This document shows positions 10,447-22,925 of a DNA stretch of 64,000 nt, piece after piece (position 1 is the first letter of the stretch; each line of letters begins with the position of its first letter). Source of the stretch: Teredinibacter purpureus (GTDB lineage: Bacteria; Pseudomonadota; Gammaproteobacteria; Pseudomonadales; Cellvibrionaceae); contig NZ_CP060092.1 of assembly GCF_014217335.1 (NCBI RefSeq), positions 4,309,501 to 4,373,500 on the forward strand, read 5' to 3'. The notes beneath the pieces were generated by a model. The model was not told the DNA's origin. It ran no database searches and was given only the letters and a program-made list of their open reading frames with translations. A program made the position numbers and the translations under genes.

Positions 10447-11004
10447 TTATATTTCCATCAGATCCTTTTCTTTAACCACTAAAGCTTTATCCGCTTCGGC
10501 AATATATTTATCGGTAATTTTCTGGATTTCATCCTGCGCTCGACGATCGTCGTCTTCACCAATTTCTTTATCTTTCAGCAGGTCTTTCACGTGTGAGATA
10601 GCATCTCTACGAATATTGCGTATTGAGATTCGACCATTCTCCGCTTCAGTACGCGCCTGCTTGATATACCCTTTACGCGACTCTTCTGTTAACGCGGGCA
10701 TAGGTACCCGTATCAGTTCGCCAGTAGTCACAGGGTTTAAGCCGAGGTCCGACTTCATAATGGCTTTTTCAATTTCCGGCACCATGGACTTCTCCCACGG
10801 GCTTAATGACAAGGTACGCGCATCTAGAACCGATACGTTCGCCACCTGAGACAACGGCGTTGGATTGCCATAATAAGATACCATCACACCGTCGAGAATA
10901 CTGGGATGCGCACGCCCAGTACGTATTTTGTTAAAGTTAACAGCCAACACCTCAACACTTTTAACCATGCGCGCTTCAGCATCTTTCTTAATATCATTTA
11001 GCAT
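10447..11004 (-). CDS. frr: Ribosome recycling factor
   Basis: Splits post-termination ribosomes together with EF-G. Length 185 is exact for the family. The typical stretches [29 protein letters not shown] and the C-terminal helix with [14 protein letters not shown] are all present. It begins 3 bases after the pyrH stop on the minus strand, the conserved tsf-pyrH-frr order. No special regulatory element was seen in the short gap. Identification is secure. Confidence 0.98.
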   Translation of the reverse strand: MLNDIKKDAEARMVKSVEVLAVNFNKIRTGRAHPSILDGVMVSYYGNPTPLSQVANVSVLDARTLSLSPWEKSMVPEIEKAIMKSDLGLNPVTTGELIRVPMPALTEESRKGYIKQARTEAENGRISIRNIRRDAISHVKDLLKDKEIGEDDDRRAQDEIQKITDKYIAEADKALVVKEKDLMEI

Positions 11005-11007
11005 TCT

Positions 11008-11748
11008 TTACACCTCGTCTATCGAATCTACTATCAGGGTGCCCTCTTCTTCGCCCACCACAATACTCAGCAATGCACCCGGTTTTGTCATTTGAAATAC
11101 GCGTACTGGCATCGCATGATCACGACACAGACAAATCGCGGTCAGATCCATAACGCCTAGCTTGTCCTGCAGCAGTTTGTCGTACGTCAGGTAATCATAG
11201 CGAGTGGCCGCAGGGTCTTTCACTGGATCCGCGGTATAAACACCATCAACCTTTGTTGCCTTCAGCACAATCTCAGCTTCAACTTCAATTGCACGCAACG
11301 CTGCTGCAGAGTCAGTGGTAAAGAAAGGGTTGCCGGTACCGGCGGAGAAAATAACAACTTCACCGTTCTCGAGTAAGCGAATCGCTTTTCGACGGTCATA
11401 TTGATCCGTTACACCATGCATAGGGATAGCGGACATAACTGTAGACGATATATTGGAACGCTCTAACGCGTCACGCATGGCCAAAGCATTCATGACCGTA
11501 GCCAACATACCCATGTGATCACCCGTCACACGGTCCAGACCGGCTTCGCTCAATGCGGCACCGCGAAACAAATTACCACCACCAATAACAAGGCCGACTT
11601 GAACACCAATTCCGACCAACTGACCGATTTCCAAAGCCATTTTGTCGAGCACTTTAGGGTCGATTCCAAAACCTTCATCGCCCATCAATTGCTCGCCACT
11701 TAACTTAAGCAAAATTCTCTTATATTTGCGATCACGCCCATTTGCCAT
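11008..11748 (-). CDS. pyrH: Uridylate kinase PyrH
   Basis: Phosphorylates UMP to UDP, an amino-acid-kinase-fold enzyme specific to bacteria. Visible motifs are [12 protein letters not shown] at the N-terminus (phosphate-binding Lys), [10 protein letters not shown], and VFSAG or [17 protein letters not shown] in the nucleotide site. Length 246 is typical. An AGAGGG Shine-Dalgarno lies 6 bases before the ATG. It follows the tsf terminator, so it is probably transcribed both by read-through and from its own promoter. Confidence 0.98.
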   Translation of the reverse strand: MANGRDRKYKRILLKLSGEQLMGDEGFGIDPKVLDKMALEIGQLVGIGVQVGLVIGGGNLFRGAALSEAGLDRVTGDHMGMLATVMNALAMRDALERSNISSTVMSAIPMHGVTDQYDRRKAIRLLENGEVVIFSAGTGNPFFTTDSAAALRAIEVEAEIVLKATKVDGVYTADPVKDPAATRYDYLTYDKLLQDKLGVMDLTAICLCRDHAMPVRVFQMTKPGALLSIVVGEEEGTLIVDSIDEV

Positions 11749-11836
11749 GTAAGACCCTCTCCTGATTCGACCAATAACTGCCTAAAATTCACCCTACCAT
11801 TAGGGCAGGACAAATAAATTCGCGAGAGTTTAACAG

Positions 11837-11867
11837 AAAAAAGGCGGGAGTTGCGTCCCGCCTTTTT
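11837..11867 (-). terminator. Rho-independent terminator after tsf
   Basis: Stem GGCGGGA (11843-11849) with TCCCGCC (11856-11862), a six-base loop, and A/T runs on both sides. On the minus strand it ends in a T run, 28 bases after the tsf stop. It would limit read-through from the abundant rpsB-tsf message into pyrH. Confidence 0.88.
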
Positions 11868-11894
11868 CGATTCCGCTTAACTGACTGTAGGCAA

Positions 11895-12770
11895 TCAGGA
11901 AGATTTAGAGGCCGCAACCTGCGCTGCAACTTCCGCAGCAAAATCTTCTTCTTTCTTTTCGATGCCTTCACCCACTTCGAAGCGAACAAATCGCACTATT
12001 TCAGCGCCAGCTTGCTTCACCAAGTTACCCACGGTAACTTCAGGGTCTTTAACGAACGCCTGCTCTACCAAACTATTCTCTTTCAAGAATTTATTGATAC
12101 GACCAACCATCATTTTCTCAACAATAGCCTCAGGCTTACCTTCCATATCAGGCTGAGCCTTAATAATGTCTTTTTCCTTATTGACCAAGTCTTCAGACAT
12201 ATCAGAAGGATTAACAACCTGTGGGTTGACAGCTGCAATATGCATCGCAACATCTTTTGCTAGCTCTACAGTACCGCCAGACAACTGAACCAACACCGCA
12301 ATACGATTGTTAGAATGAACATAAGCACCAACCACACCGCTGTCCGCTTGCGCAAGATCAACACGGCGAATACCGATATTTTCACCGATTTTCTGAACCA
12401 GCTCAGAGCGGGTTTTCTCGAGATCGTCGCTTAAAATTGCTTCAACATTTTTAGCTTTTGCGTCGAATGCTTTATTCAAAACAGCACCAACGAACCCTAA
12501 GAAGCCTTCATCACGAGCAACAAAATCTGTCTCGCTGTTCACTTCTAGCACAACGGCATAGCTACCATCGTCTGCGACCTTCGCCGCAACTACGCCTTCA
12601 GCCGCTGTACGGTCAGCTTTTTTAGCCGCTTTAAGGCCAGAAGCCTTACGTAAATTCTCAATCGCAAGATCAATATCGCCGTCTGTTTCAGCCAACGCTC
12701 TCTTACATTCCATCATACCGAGACTGGTACGATCACGAAGCTCTTTCACCAAAGTAGCCGTTACTGCCAT
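11895..12770 (-). CDS. tsf: Translation elongation factor Ts
   Basis: Guanine-nucleotide exchange factor for EF-Tu. The N-terminal domain [19 protein letters not shown] with MMECKRAL and the core motif [11 protein letters not shown] are diagnostic. The start at 12770 is chosen over the one five codons upstream. It matches the family N-terminus and has GAGGA about 9 bases before it. Length 291 residues is normal. It forms an operon with rpsB, separated by a strong hairpin at 12806-12831. Confidence 0.98.
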   Translation of the reverse strand: MAVTATLVKELRDRTSLGMMECKRALAETDGDIDLAIENLRKASGLKAAKKADRTAAEGVVAAKVADDGSYAVVLEVNSETDFVARDEGFLGFVGAVLNKAFDAKAKNVEAILSDDLEKTRSELVQKIGENIGIRRVDLAQADSGVVGAYVHSNNRIAVLVQLSGGTVELAKDVAMHIAAVNPQVVNPSDMSEDLVNKEKDIIKAQPDMEGKPEAIVEKMMVGRINKFLKENSLVEQAFVKDPEVTVGNLVKQAGAEIVRFVRFEVGEGIEKKEEDFAAEVAAQVAASKSS

Positions 12771-12805
12771 CTTCTTAGTCCTCAATTTGTCACGTTAAAA
12801 ATTTG

Positions 12806-12831
12806 AAAAAGGGGGCCAAAGCCCCCTTTTT
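12806..12831 (-). terminator. Intercistronic hairpin (attenuator) between rpsB and tsf
   Basis: Perfect GGGGGC/GCCCCC stem (12811-12816 with 12821-12826), a four-base loop and flanking A/T runs, so it is terminator-like on both strands. It lies between two co-transcribed genes, so it probably acts as a partial terminator that sets the S2 to EF-Ts ratio. This function is an inference. Confidence 0.82.
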
Positions 12832-12877
12832 AGATATCAACTGCCAGCAGGCTTATGCACTGACAGGAATCCAGGCA

Positions 12878-13627
12878 TTAACCTTCTGTACTACCTGCTT
12901 CACCTGCAACTTCTACGAACTCATCCGCAACGCCGGCAGGAGAATTTTCTTTGATACCCTCTAAACAAGCATCAGCAACAGCGCTAACATAAAGCTTAAC
13001 AGCACGAATAGCATCATCGTTACCCGGGATAACGTAATCTACGCCAGCAGGATCACTGTTAGTATCAACTACACCAATAACGGGAATACCTAGCTTATTC
13101 GCTTCTTGGATAGCAATTCGCTCGTGCTCAACATCTACAACAAACAATGCATCAGGCAAACCGCCCATATCTTTAATACCACCAATAGATAGCTCAAGCT
13201 TACCCATGGTGCGGGTACGCATCAGCGCTTCTTTCTTGGTCAATTTTTCGAACGTACCATCTTGACTTTGAACTTCAAGATCACGAAAACGACGAATAGA
13301 CGCGCGAATGGTCTTATAGTTGGTCAACATACCACCCAACCAACGGTTGCTCACATAAGGCATGCCTGAACGCTCTGCCTGTTCTTTAATAGTCTTTTGA
13401 GCCGCTCGCTTAGTACCAACGAAAAGAACTTTTTTCTTTTGGCTTGCCAAGGTTTTGATAATGGCCAAAGCTTCGTTGAAAGCTGGAACAGTGTGCTCCA
13501 AGTTGATGATATGAATCTTATTGCGGGCACCAAAAATGTACTGATCCATTTTTGGGTTCCAATAACGGGTTTGGTGGCCGAAGTGGACACCGGCTTGCAA
13601 CATATCGCGCATGCTTACTGTAGGCAT
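12878..13627 (-). CDS. rpsB: 30S ribosomal protein S2
   Basis: Structural protein of the small ribosomal subunit, needed for S1 binding. The N-terminus [19 protein letters not shown] with TRYWNPKM and the later segments [14 protein letters not shown] and [14 protein letters not shown] are characteristic. Length 249 fits gammaproteobacterial S2. A CAGGAAA Shine-Dalgarno precedes the ATG. The gene heads the minus-strand cluster and diverges from map. The 230 bases upstream are gene-free and could hold an S2 autoregulatory leader, as known for rpsB in enterobacteria; I cannot confirm a fold here. Confidence 0.98.
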   Translation of the reverse strand: MPTVSMRDMLQAGVHFGHQTRYWNPKMDQYIFGARNKIHIINLEHTVPAFNEALAIIKTLASQKKKVLFVGTKRAAQKTIKEQAERSGMPYVSNRWLGGMLTNYKTIRASIRRFRDLEVQSQDGTFEKLTKKEALMRTRTMGKLELSIGGIKDMGGLPDALFVVDVEHERIAIQEANKLGIPVIGVVDTNSDPAGVDYVIPGNDDAIRAVKLYVSAVADACLEGIKENSPAGVADEFVEVAGEAGSTEG

Positions 13628-13994
13628 AATAAATTTCCTGTAATCGGGTTAGGCCTCCACATACCCCACCAGCCAACTGCACCACAAAACTCATGGAAGT
13701 TTCTGCAACAGCACCCAGGCGGATGTGACGGTATATGTGTGACATTAATAAAATGGTTAGTCCCCGCCAAACAAACGCTATTTCGGCTGGGGCGCGCTTT
13801 ATACCACAACAACGCACAAACTTAAACCCACACGACATAATCCTCACGCTAACGTCCCAACAATCGTGCCGAAACGATTGGTTTGGTTTAGAATGGCCTC
13901 CGCAGATTCAAGCGAAGCATGCCAACGCAATACCCCTACAAACTATAGGCCAAACCATTTTGGCCGCCCAACACCCAAGAGAAAAAGAGACGCT
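13628..13994. promoter_or_regulatory. Gene-free divergent region between rpsB and map
   Basis: 367 bases with no convincing gene. Short open frames here overlap each other and have no family resemblance. On the minus strand GGTATAAAG around 13796-13804 is a plausible -10 for rpsB, but its -35 is weak. On the plus side GAGAAAAAGAGA precedes the map ATG. The long distance to rpsB leaves room for a structured leader. Confidence 0.4.
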
Positions 13995-14765
13995 ATGCCT
14001 GTCACCATCAAAACTCCCGAAGATATCGTCAAAATGCGCATCGCTGGCCGCATGGCCGCCGAAGTATTAGAAATGATCGAAGAACATGTGGTGCCAGGCA
14101 TTACAACAGCAGAGCTCGACCGCATTTGTCACGATTACATTACTCAAGTTCAAAGCGCCATTCCGGCCCCCCTGAACTATAAAGGGTTTCCTAAGTCCAT
14201 CTGCACATCCGTCAATCACGTCGTTTGTCACGGAATTCCGTCAGACAAGAAAAAACTGAAAGCCGGCGATATCGTGAATATCGACGTTACCGTTATTGCT
14301 GACGGCTATCACGGTGACACCAGCAAAATGTATTTTGTCGGCACTGTCGCCCCACACGCCCACCGCCTATCCAAGGTTACCCAAGAATGTCTCTATAAAG
14401 GCATAGAACTCGTAAAACCGGGCTGTCGCCTAGGCGACATTGGCGCAGCCATCCAACAACATGCCGAAAGCAATCATTACACGATTGTTCGAGACTACTG
14501 CGGGCACGGCATTGGAAAAGTCTTTCATGAGGAACCGCAAGTTCTCCATTACGGCACCGCTGGCACAGGAATGGAACTACGCGAAGGCATGACCTTCACC
14601 ATAGAGCCAATGATTAACGCAGGCAAACATCATACAAAACTAAAAGGCGATGGCTGGACGGTCGAAACTCGTGATGGCCGCCTATCAGCCCAATGGGAGC
14701 ACACTCTCGCGGTAACCGCTACCGGAGTAGAAGTGTTGACTGCACGCAAAGAGGAATCGTTTTAA
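13995..14765 (+). CDS. map: Type I methionine aminopeptidase
   Basis: Removes the initiator methionine from nascent proteins. Metal ligands can be placed: the two Asp in NIDVTVIADGYHGDTSKM, His in GHGIGKVFHEEPQ, Glu in FTIEPMI and Glu in QWEHTLAV. The start at 13995 gives MPVTIKTPEDIVKMR, the usual N-terminus. A longer frame from 13866 has no family support. Length is 256 residues. It ends two bases before glnD and so is co-transcribed with it, an arrangement common in gammaproteobacteria beside the divergent rpsB-tsf operon. Confidence 0.97.
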   Translation: MPVTIKTPEDIVKMRIAGRMAAEVLEMIEEHVVPGITTAELDRICHDYITQVQSAIPAPLNYKGFPKSICTSVNHVVCHGIPSDKKKLKAGDIVNIDVTVIADGYHGDTSKMYFVGTVAPHAHRLSKVTQECLYKGIELVKPGCRLGDIGAAIQQHAESNHYTIVRDYCGHGIGKVFHEEPQVLHYGTAGTGMELREGMTFTIEPMINAGKHHTKLKGDGWTVETRDGRLSAQWEHTLAVTATGVEVLTARKEESF

Positions 14766-14767
14766 AT

Positions 14768-17482
14768 ATGTCCTTCTCTGCCCCTACGGAAAAAAAAGCA
14801 CTGCCGTACTGCCATTGCCAGCCATTATTTTTTAACCAATCTCGCTTTCGGGACGATTTAAAAAAAGGCCCCGTAATCAGTGTTTTCAAAGACGCAATAT
14901 TTGGTGTTAACCAGCATTTTGATACGCGCTTTCAAGAAGGGGACGATATACGGCATTTGATATTTGAGCGTGCGACCTTTATTGACCTAATTCTGCATTA
15001 CGCATGGCACCAATATCACTGGGACGACGACATCGCGCTTATTGCTGTGGGCGGGTATGGCCGAGCCGAACTGCACCCAAAATCTGATATCGACATATTA
15101 ATTTTACTTAGCAATAAAGTTAAAAAGAAATACGACGATCAGCTGCAACACCTTGTAACCTTTTTATGGGATATCGGTTTAGACATTGGCTGCAGTGTTC
15201 GAAACTTAAAAGAATGCATAAAAATTGCTAAAGAAGATATTACCGTTGCAACCAACCTGATTGAAGCCCGCCGCCTAGCCGGCAACGACATGCTTCGCGA
15301 CGAACTCCAAGTGCGCACCGGCCCCGACGCAATGTGGCCAGTTGATAAGTTTTTTGAAGCCAAATGTGATGAACAACAAGAGCGCCACGCCAAACATAAT
15401 TACACCGAATACAACCTAGAGCCCAACATTAAAAACGCACCAGGTGGGCTACGTGACATCCAAACAATCAACTGGGTAGCCAAGCGTTTTTTTGCAGTGC
15501 CCGCACTCAACCTACTGTACGGCCAAGATTTTTTCACCGAACAGGAATACGCCATACTACAGCGCGGCGAAGCCTTTTTATGGCGAGTTCGCTACGGCGT
15601 TCATATGCTCTCCGGCAGAGCAGAAGAACGACTTTTATTTGAATATCAACGTGAACTCGCCCAACTGTTTGGCTACGAAGATGAAGACAGCAGCCTCGGC
15701 GTAGAAAAGTTTATGCGCGAATATTACCGCACAGTTCTCGCACTACGAGAGTTGAACGATGTACTTTTACAACATCTAGGCGAAGTTATCTATTCACGTA
15801 AGCGTCAACATAAAATAACCCCTATCAACGAGCGTTTTCAGTTACACGACAATTATATTGAAGTTACCCACGAACGCGTATTCGACGAAACGCCGGGCGC
15901 CCTTCTCGAAATATTCCTTATTATGGGGCACAACCCCGCTATCAAAGGGGTTCGACCACCCACCATTCGGTTGTTGCGAGAAAGCCGCGCATTAATTGAC
16001 GATAAATTTAGAACGACCCCCTCCAACAACAAAATGTTTTTGGAGCTTTTCAATATTGAAAAGGGCCTAGTAAAACAACTACGCCGTATGAGCCGCTACG
16101 GCATTCTTGGGCGCTATCTCCCAGCGTGGGGCGACATTACGGGGCAAATGCAACACGACCTTTTCCACCGTTATACCGTCGATGCCCACACACTGCTAGT
16201 CATACAAAATTTGCGGGAATTCCGCCACCCTGAATCGGAAAAACAATTTCCGATTGCAGCCCATATAATGAAACGCCGCCAGCACCTTCCACTACTCTAT
16301 TTGGCCGGCGTGTTTCACGACATTGGCAAAGGTCGCGGCGGCGACCACTCTACCCTCGGCTCCCAAGATGCTATCGACTTCGGTCATCAGCACGGGCTGC
16401 GCGGTAAGGACACTCGACTCATTGCGTGGCTGGTCGAAAAACATTTGTTGATGTCTTACGTCTCCCAGAAAAAAGATATTTCAGACCCAGAAGTTATCTA
16501 CGATTTTGCGCTAGAAGTGGGAGACCAACGTCACCTCGATTATCTCTATGCACTTACTGTGGCCGATATGCGCGGCACCAACCCCGATATATGGAATACA
16601 TGGCGTGCCAGTCTCATGCGCCAACTGTACATGGAAACCAAACGAGCGCTGCGGCGCGGTTTGGAAAACACCATAGATAAACAGGAAACAATCGAAGAAA
16701 CTCAACAGCTCGCTCTCGCAAAACTTGCTGACAAAAATCTATCGTCAACGGCTGCACAGCATATTTGGGACGATCTCGGAGATGAATATTTCATTCGAGA
16801 ATCACATTTAGACATCGCGTGGCAAACAGAAGCAATCATAGCGCACAAAAAAGACGAACCGCTCATAATCGTCAGCGAAACAACCGCACTGGAGTTTGAA
16901 GGCGCGACACAAATATTTATTCGAACCAAGGATGAAAGCAATATTTTTACTGCCGTTGCAAACTGCTTGGCCTCACTACAACTCAACATTCAAGATGCTC
17001 GGCTTTACTCATCAACAGACGGCTATACCGTGGATACTTTCTACGTACTGGATGACGACGGACAACCTATTGGGGACAACCCTAAACGATACAAAAAAAT
17101 TGTCGCCGCTCTTTACGAAGAACTCGAACTGCTAGACGAATACACCAACGTTGTACGACAACGAACACCGCGCGCGCTTAAGCAATTTGCCGTTCCGACA
17201 CAAACGAGCATTAGCAATGATATCGTTAGCGGTTACACCGTTCTCGAAGTGATAAGCCCCGATAGAACAGGGCTACTCGCCACCATTGGCCAAGTATTTA
17301 TGGACCATAACATCCAACTTCAAAACGCAAAAATTGCGACACTAGGTGAAAGGGTCGAAGATGTATTTTTTGTAACAGATACCGACGGTAACCCTCTCGG
17401 TTCTGCCAGCCAGTGTAACGAGTTACAAACAGCAATATGCTCTCGACTAGACCAACGAGTTGAACAAGAATTAGCTTCCTGA
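14768..17482 (+). CDS. glnD: Bifunctional uridylyltransferase/uridylyl-removing enzyme GlnD
   Basis: Nitrogen sensor that uridylylates PII proteins when glutamine is low and removes UMP when it is high. The nucleotidyltransferase motif GGYGRAELHPKSDIDILIL lies near residues 95-113. The HD hydrolase motif FHDIGKGRGGDHS is near 517-530. Two C-terminal ACT domains (around 715-800 and 825-900) bind glutamine. The start at 14768 is chosen because an earlier start would lie inside map. Length 904 matches the family. The gene is followed 9 bases later by dapC. Confidence 0.97.
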   Translation: MSFSAPTEKKALPYCHCQPLFFNQSRFRDDLKKGPVISVFKDAIFGVNQHFDTRFQEGDDIRHLIFERATFIDLILHYAWHQYHWDDDIALIAVGGYGRAELHPKSDIDILILLSNKVKKKYDDQLQHLVTFLWDIGLDIGCSVRNLKECIKIAKEDITVATNLIEARRLAGNDMLRDELQVRTGPDAMWPVDKFFEAKCDEQQERHAKHNYTEYNLEPNIKNAPGGLRDIQTINWVAKRFFAVPALNLLYGQDFFTEQEYAILQRGEAFLWRVRYGVHMLSGRAEERLLFEYQRELAQLFGYEDEDSSLGVEKFMREYYRTVLALRELNDVLLQHLGEVIYSRKRQHKITPINERFQLHDNYIEVTHERVFDETPGALLEIFLIMGHNPAIKGVRPPTIRLLRESRALIDDKFRTTPSNNKMFLELFNIEKGLVKQLRRMSRYGILGRYLPAWGDITGQMQHDLFHRYTVDAHTLLVIQNLREFRHPESEKQFPIAAHIMKRRQHLPLLYLAGVFHDIGKGRGGDHSTLGSQDAIDFGHQHGLRGKDTRLIAWLVEKHLLMSYVSQKKDISDPEVIYDFALEVGDQRHLDYLYALTVADMRGTNPDIWNTWRASLMRQLYMETKRALRRGLENTIDKQETIEETQQLALAKLADKNLSSTAAQHIWDDLGDEYFIRESHLDIAWQTEAIIAHKKDEPLIIVSETTALEFEGATQIFIRTKDESNIFTAVANCLASLQLNIQDARLYSSTDGYTVDTFYVLDDDGQPIGDNPKRYKKIVAALYEELELLDEYTNVVRQRTPRALKQFAVPTQTSISNDIVSGYTVLEVISPDRTGLLATIGQVFMDHNIQLQNAKIATLGERVEDVFFVTDTDGNPLGSASQCNELQTAICSRLDQRVEQELAS

Positions 17483-17491
17483 GACACCCAG

Positions 17492-18694
17492 ATGAATCCA
17501 TTGCTACAACAGCTGCACCCCTATCCATTTGAAAAGTTAGGGGCGCTCAAAACCAACATTACGCCGCCGCCGGCTCTCGAACATATCGCACTTTCAATCG
17601 GCGAGCCTAAGCATGAACCACCGGCACATGTATTAAACAGGCTTAGTGAGCAACTCTCTAAAGTTGCTCACTACCCGTCAACAAAAGGCTTACCGGAGCT
17701 GCGCTCAGCAATGGCGGCCTGGGCAAGTAAGCGCTTTAATTTAACGAATGGCAGTTTATCCCCAGACGACAACATATTGCCCGTTAACGGCACGCGAGAA
17801 GCCCTATTTGCGTTTGTACAGGCCAGTATTAATAGTAACTCGCTTCAAAAGCCCAAAGTGCTAATGCCGAACCCTTTCTATCAAATTTATGAGGGCGCTG
17901 CACTCTTAGCCGGCGCTGAACCTGTCTTTTTAAATTGCACACCCGAGAATGGTTTTCAACCTGATTACAGCCTTATAGACGACGACACCTGGCGAGACTG
18001 CCAGCTACTATTTATTTGTACGCCAGGCAACCCGACCGGCGCAGTCATGAGCATTGAACAACTGCAGGCACTTATTCAGCTCGCCGACGAACATGATTTC
18101 ATTATTGCAAGCGACGAATGCTACTCCGAGTTATATTTCGACGAAGCCAATCCGCCGGCAGGCTTACTGCAAGCCTGCGCCAATATGGCCCGCGATAACT
18201 TCGAGCGCTGTATTGTTTTTCATAGCCTCTCTAAACGATCCAATTTACCCGGCTTACGATCAGGTTTCGTCGCAGGCGATAAGAATTTATTGGCGCCTTT
18301 TTTTCAGTATCGCACCTATCACGGAAGTGCAATGCCCGTGCATACACAGCTCGCCAGTATTGCGGCATGGCAAGATGAAGCTCACGTTAAAAGTAATCGT
18401 GACTTATACCGCAAAAAATTCGAATGCGTTCTAAGGATACTGGGTGACAGCCTGAGAGTGGAGCGCCCCGAAGCCAGTTTTTATCTTTGGGCTGAAACTC
18501 CTATAGCCGATACGGAATTCGCGCAGCGCCTTTTTGCCGAATATAATATAACCGTATTACCCGGCAGTTATTTAGCCCGCGATACCGAAAACGGCAATCC
18601 TGGTAAAAACCGTATTCGCATGGCGCTAGTCGCCTCGCTAGAAGAATGCGAACAAGCCGCCATTCGCATACGCGATTTTTGTCAGCAGCTTTAG
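17492..18694 (+). CDS. dapC: Succinyldiaminopimelate aminotransferase DapC
   Basis: PLP-dependent class I aminotransferase that makes N-succinyl-LL-diaminopimelate for lysine and peptidoglycan. The PLP-binding Lys is in HSLSKRSNLPGLRSGF. Other fold-type I marks are PNPFYQIYEG, CTPGNPTGA and the final Arg region. Length 400 is typical for the Pseudomonas-type DapC. Its setting between glnD and dapD/dapE, with the other succinylase-branch enzymes encoded close by, supports DapC over other class I transaminases such as ArgD. Confidence 0.93.
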   Translation: MNPLLQQLHPYPFEKLGALKTNITPPPALEHIALSIGEPKHEPPAHVLNRLSEQLSKVAHYPSTKGLPELRSAMAAWASKRFNLTNGSLSPDDNILPVNGTREALFAFVQASINSNSLQKPKVLMPNPFYQIYEGAALLAGAEPVFLNCTPENGFQPDYSLIDDDTWRDCQLLFICTPGNPTGAVMSIEQLQALIQLADEHDFIIASDECYSELYFDEANPPAGLLQACANMARDNFERCIVFHSLSKRSNLPGLRSGFVAGDKNLLAPFFQYRTYHGSAMPVHTQLASIAAWQDEAHVKSNRDLYRKKFECVLRILGDSLRVERPEASFYLWAETPIADTEFAQRLFAEYNITVLPGSYLARDTENGNPGKNRIRMALVASLEECEQAAIRIRDFCQQL

Positions 18695-18709
18695 GCGCTA
18701 AAAAATCTT

Positions 18710-19363
18710 ATGCTTAAACAAGAACGTGTAGAGTTTATTCTCTCAGACCTAAAAAAGCGCTACCCTAACCCGCCCATTCCTCTTGACCACAAGGACACCT
18801 ACACCTTGCTGGTTGCAGTGCTTCTTTCTGCACAATGTACAGATGAACGCGTCAACCAAGTTACGCCCGCGCTCTGGCAACTGGCCGACAACTGTTACGA
18901 CATGGCGAAACAAAACGTTGACGACATTCGGGCCATCATTCGTCCCTGCGGTCTATCACCGCAGAAATCAAAAGCCATTCAAAAACTATCTGAAATACTT
19001 GTGGAAACGTTCAACGGAGAAGTCCCCAATGACATGGAAGCGCTCGAAACGCTTCCCGGCGTTGGACACAAAACAGCAGGAGTGGTGATGGTACAAGCTT
19101 TTAACGTACCAGCATTCCCCGTTGACACGCATATACATCGTCTCGCACAACGCTGGGGGCTAACCAATGGTAAAAACGTTACGCAAACGGAAAAAGACCT
19201 GAAACGCCTATTCCCCAAAAATCGCTGGAACGATTTGCACCTACAAATTATTTATTACGGTAGAGAATACTGTTCGGCTCGCGGCTGCGACGGAACCGTA
19301 TGTCCCATTTGCACAACCTGCTACCCAAACCGTAAGAACCCGAAAAAAACACATAAGGCTTAA
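18710..19363 (+). CDS. nth: Endonuclease III-like DNA glycosylase with atypical cysteine cluster
   Basis: Base-excision repair glycosylase/AP lyase for oxidised pyrimidines. The helix-hairpin-helix LPGVGHKTAGVV carries catalytic Lys121, and Asp139 lies in VDTHIHR. The C-terminal iron-sulphur region contains Cys188, 193, 198, 201 and 204. The classical spacing is C-x6-C-x2-C-x5-C. Here the last cysteines read C-x9-C-x2-C-x2-C (188-198-201-204), with Cys193 spare. So this is either a distinct Nth clade or a changed cluster. Length 217 is normal. It lies 15 bases after dapC, likely in the same operon; the usual gammaproteobacterial partners (rnf genes) are absent. Confidence 0.9.
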   Translation: MLKQERVEFILSDLKKRYPNPPIPLDHKDTYTLLVAVLLSAQCTDERVNQVTPALWQLADNCYDMAKQNVDDIRAIIRPCGLSPQKSKAIQKLSEILVETFNGEVPNDMEALETLPGVGHKTAGVVMVQAFNVPAFPVDTHIHRLAQRWGLTNGKNVTQTEKDLKRLFPKNRWNDLHLQIIYYGREYCSARGCDGTVCPICTTCYPNRKNPKKTHKA

Positions 19364-19576
19364 CACGAAGAGGATAAATCAAGCATTCACTCTATCTCAC
19401 CTCAACGCTTGCACAACATTAATTGAGCGCTCTTTTTGCGCTATCTCAATTTCTTCTCCATAGCTCAGAATATCTTCATCAATGTCGATGATGCGTAATG
19501 AACTGCCAGCGCCAATTTGCTATGCTAGCGGCTCGAAAATGGGGCGAAAAACAGGACACATCTACACGTAATCACT

Positions 19577-19930
19577 ATGACCAACATTACCCTGTACGGC
19601 ATTAAAAATTGCGATACTGTCAAAAAAGCCCGCAAGTGGCTTGAGCAAAACAGTATCGACTATACCTATCACGACTTTCGGCTCGACGGCCTAAAAGCCG
19701 AGACGCTATCCGCATGGTTAAATACCATTGGCGCCGAGACACTGATAAACAAACGCAGCACTACATGGAAACAATTATCCGACACCGAAAAACAACGCAT
19801 TACAAACGGTGAGGCACTGGATATAGTCTTGGCCCAGCCAACGGTAATTAAACGCCCTGTACTAATGCTCGCTAACGATACACTCGTAGGATTCAACGAA
19901 AAAATCTATACCGATCAGTTGCTCGGTTAA
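19577..19930 (+). CDS. yffB: ArsC-family (YffB/Spx-like) reductase-fold protein
   Basis: Thioredoxin-fold protein of the ArsC/Spx superfamily. The N-terminal loop is GIKNCDTVKKARKWLEQ, with a single cysteine and no CxxC. The LINKRSTTWKQL and VLAQPTVIKRPVL segments are the YffB hallmarks. Length 117. True arsenate reductases carry an Arg triad that is not evident here, so a role in arsenate detoxification is doubtful; glutathione-dependent thiol chemistry has been suggested for the family. A homologue lies next to dapD in pseudomonads, and here it is 62 bases upstream of dapD. Confidence 0.9.
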   Translation: MTNITLYGIKNCDTVKKARKWLEQNSIDYTYHDFRLDGLKAETLSAWLNTIGAETLINKRSTTWKQLSDTEKQRITNGEALDIVLAQPTVIKRPVLMLANDTLVGFNEKIYTDQLLG

Positions 19931-19992
19931 GGCCTAGCGCCTCTATTTTTTCAACTCTATACCTTTTAACCTTAACCATTAAGGAATTTCAG

Positions 19993-22246
<2,254 letters not shown>

Positions 22247-22445
22247 GCTTAGTTTTTTACATATTAGACGCTCGTAATCCGAAAAACAGGCTCAGATACA
22301 AAAACACATGGTTCGTGTAAATGAATTTTTTATTAATCGCCCCATGAGCTTAGCGCACGAGCCTTTAGGGCGATAGACACAATCACATTATTTACACGCC
22401 GTTTAGCCTGACAATAACCAGCCCTTACATTAGAAGAATACACAT

Positions 22446-22925
22446 ATGAATAACCTAACGCACCTTAACGAAAACGGTGAAGCCCATATGGTTGACGTGG
22501 GCGGTAAAGACATAACCCACCGGACCGCCACCGCGTCGAGCACGATCACAATGCAGCCAGAAACACTGGCCATGATCACCGAGGGTAAGCATAAAAAAGG
22601 CGATGTTTTTGCCGTCGCACGGATTGCCGGCATACAGGCTGCCAAAAAGTGCAGTGATTTAATCCCCCTTTGTCATCCACTTATGCTGACTAAAATTGCG
22701 GTTGAGATACAACCACAACCGAAAAAAAACACAGTCGTTATACGGGCCACTTGCCAGCTCGACGGTAAAACGGGGGTAGAAATGGAAGCACTTACTGCGG
22801 CGTCGATTGCGGCCTTAACCATTTATGACATGTGTAAAGCGGTAGATAAGGGCATGATTATTGGCGATACCAAACTGCTCGAAAAAATAGGTGGCAAATC
22901 AGGAACGTGGATCGCGAATGTCTAA
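22446..22925 (+). CDS. moaC: Cyclic pyranopterin monophosphate synthase MoaC
   Basis: Works with MoaA in the first step of molybdenum cofactor synthesis. The signature [15 protein letters not shown] and the C-terminal [19 protein letters not shown], with [12 protein letters not shown], are diagnostic. Length 159 is normal. It overlaps moaD by 8 bases. No moaA, moaB or moeA is within this window. The 199 bases upstream hold its promoter region but I see no Moco riboswitch fold that I could support. Confidence 0.97.
   Translation: MNNLTHLNENGEAHMVDVGGKDITHRTATASSTITMQPETLAMITEGKHKKGDVFAVARIAGIQAAKKCSDLIPLCHPLMLTKIAVEIQPQPKKNTVVIRATCQLDGKTGVEMEALTAASIAALTIYDMCKAVDKGMIIGDTKLLEKIGGKSGTWIANV

Noticed and set aside
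10268..10849. 193-codon plus-strand frame across uppS and frr
   Set aside because: Covers the ends of two secure minus-strand genes and has no family features.
13518..13847. Minus-strand frames of about 60-110 codons over the rpsB upstream region
   Set aside because: They overlap rpsB or each other in other frames, have no family resemblance and fit better as an untranslated leader.
19577..19930. Arsenate reductase as the function of the ArsC-family protein
   Set aside because: Lacks the Arg residues of true ArsC and matches the YffB subgroup found beside dapD; no ars genes nearby.
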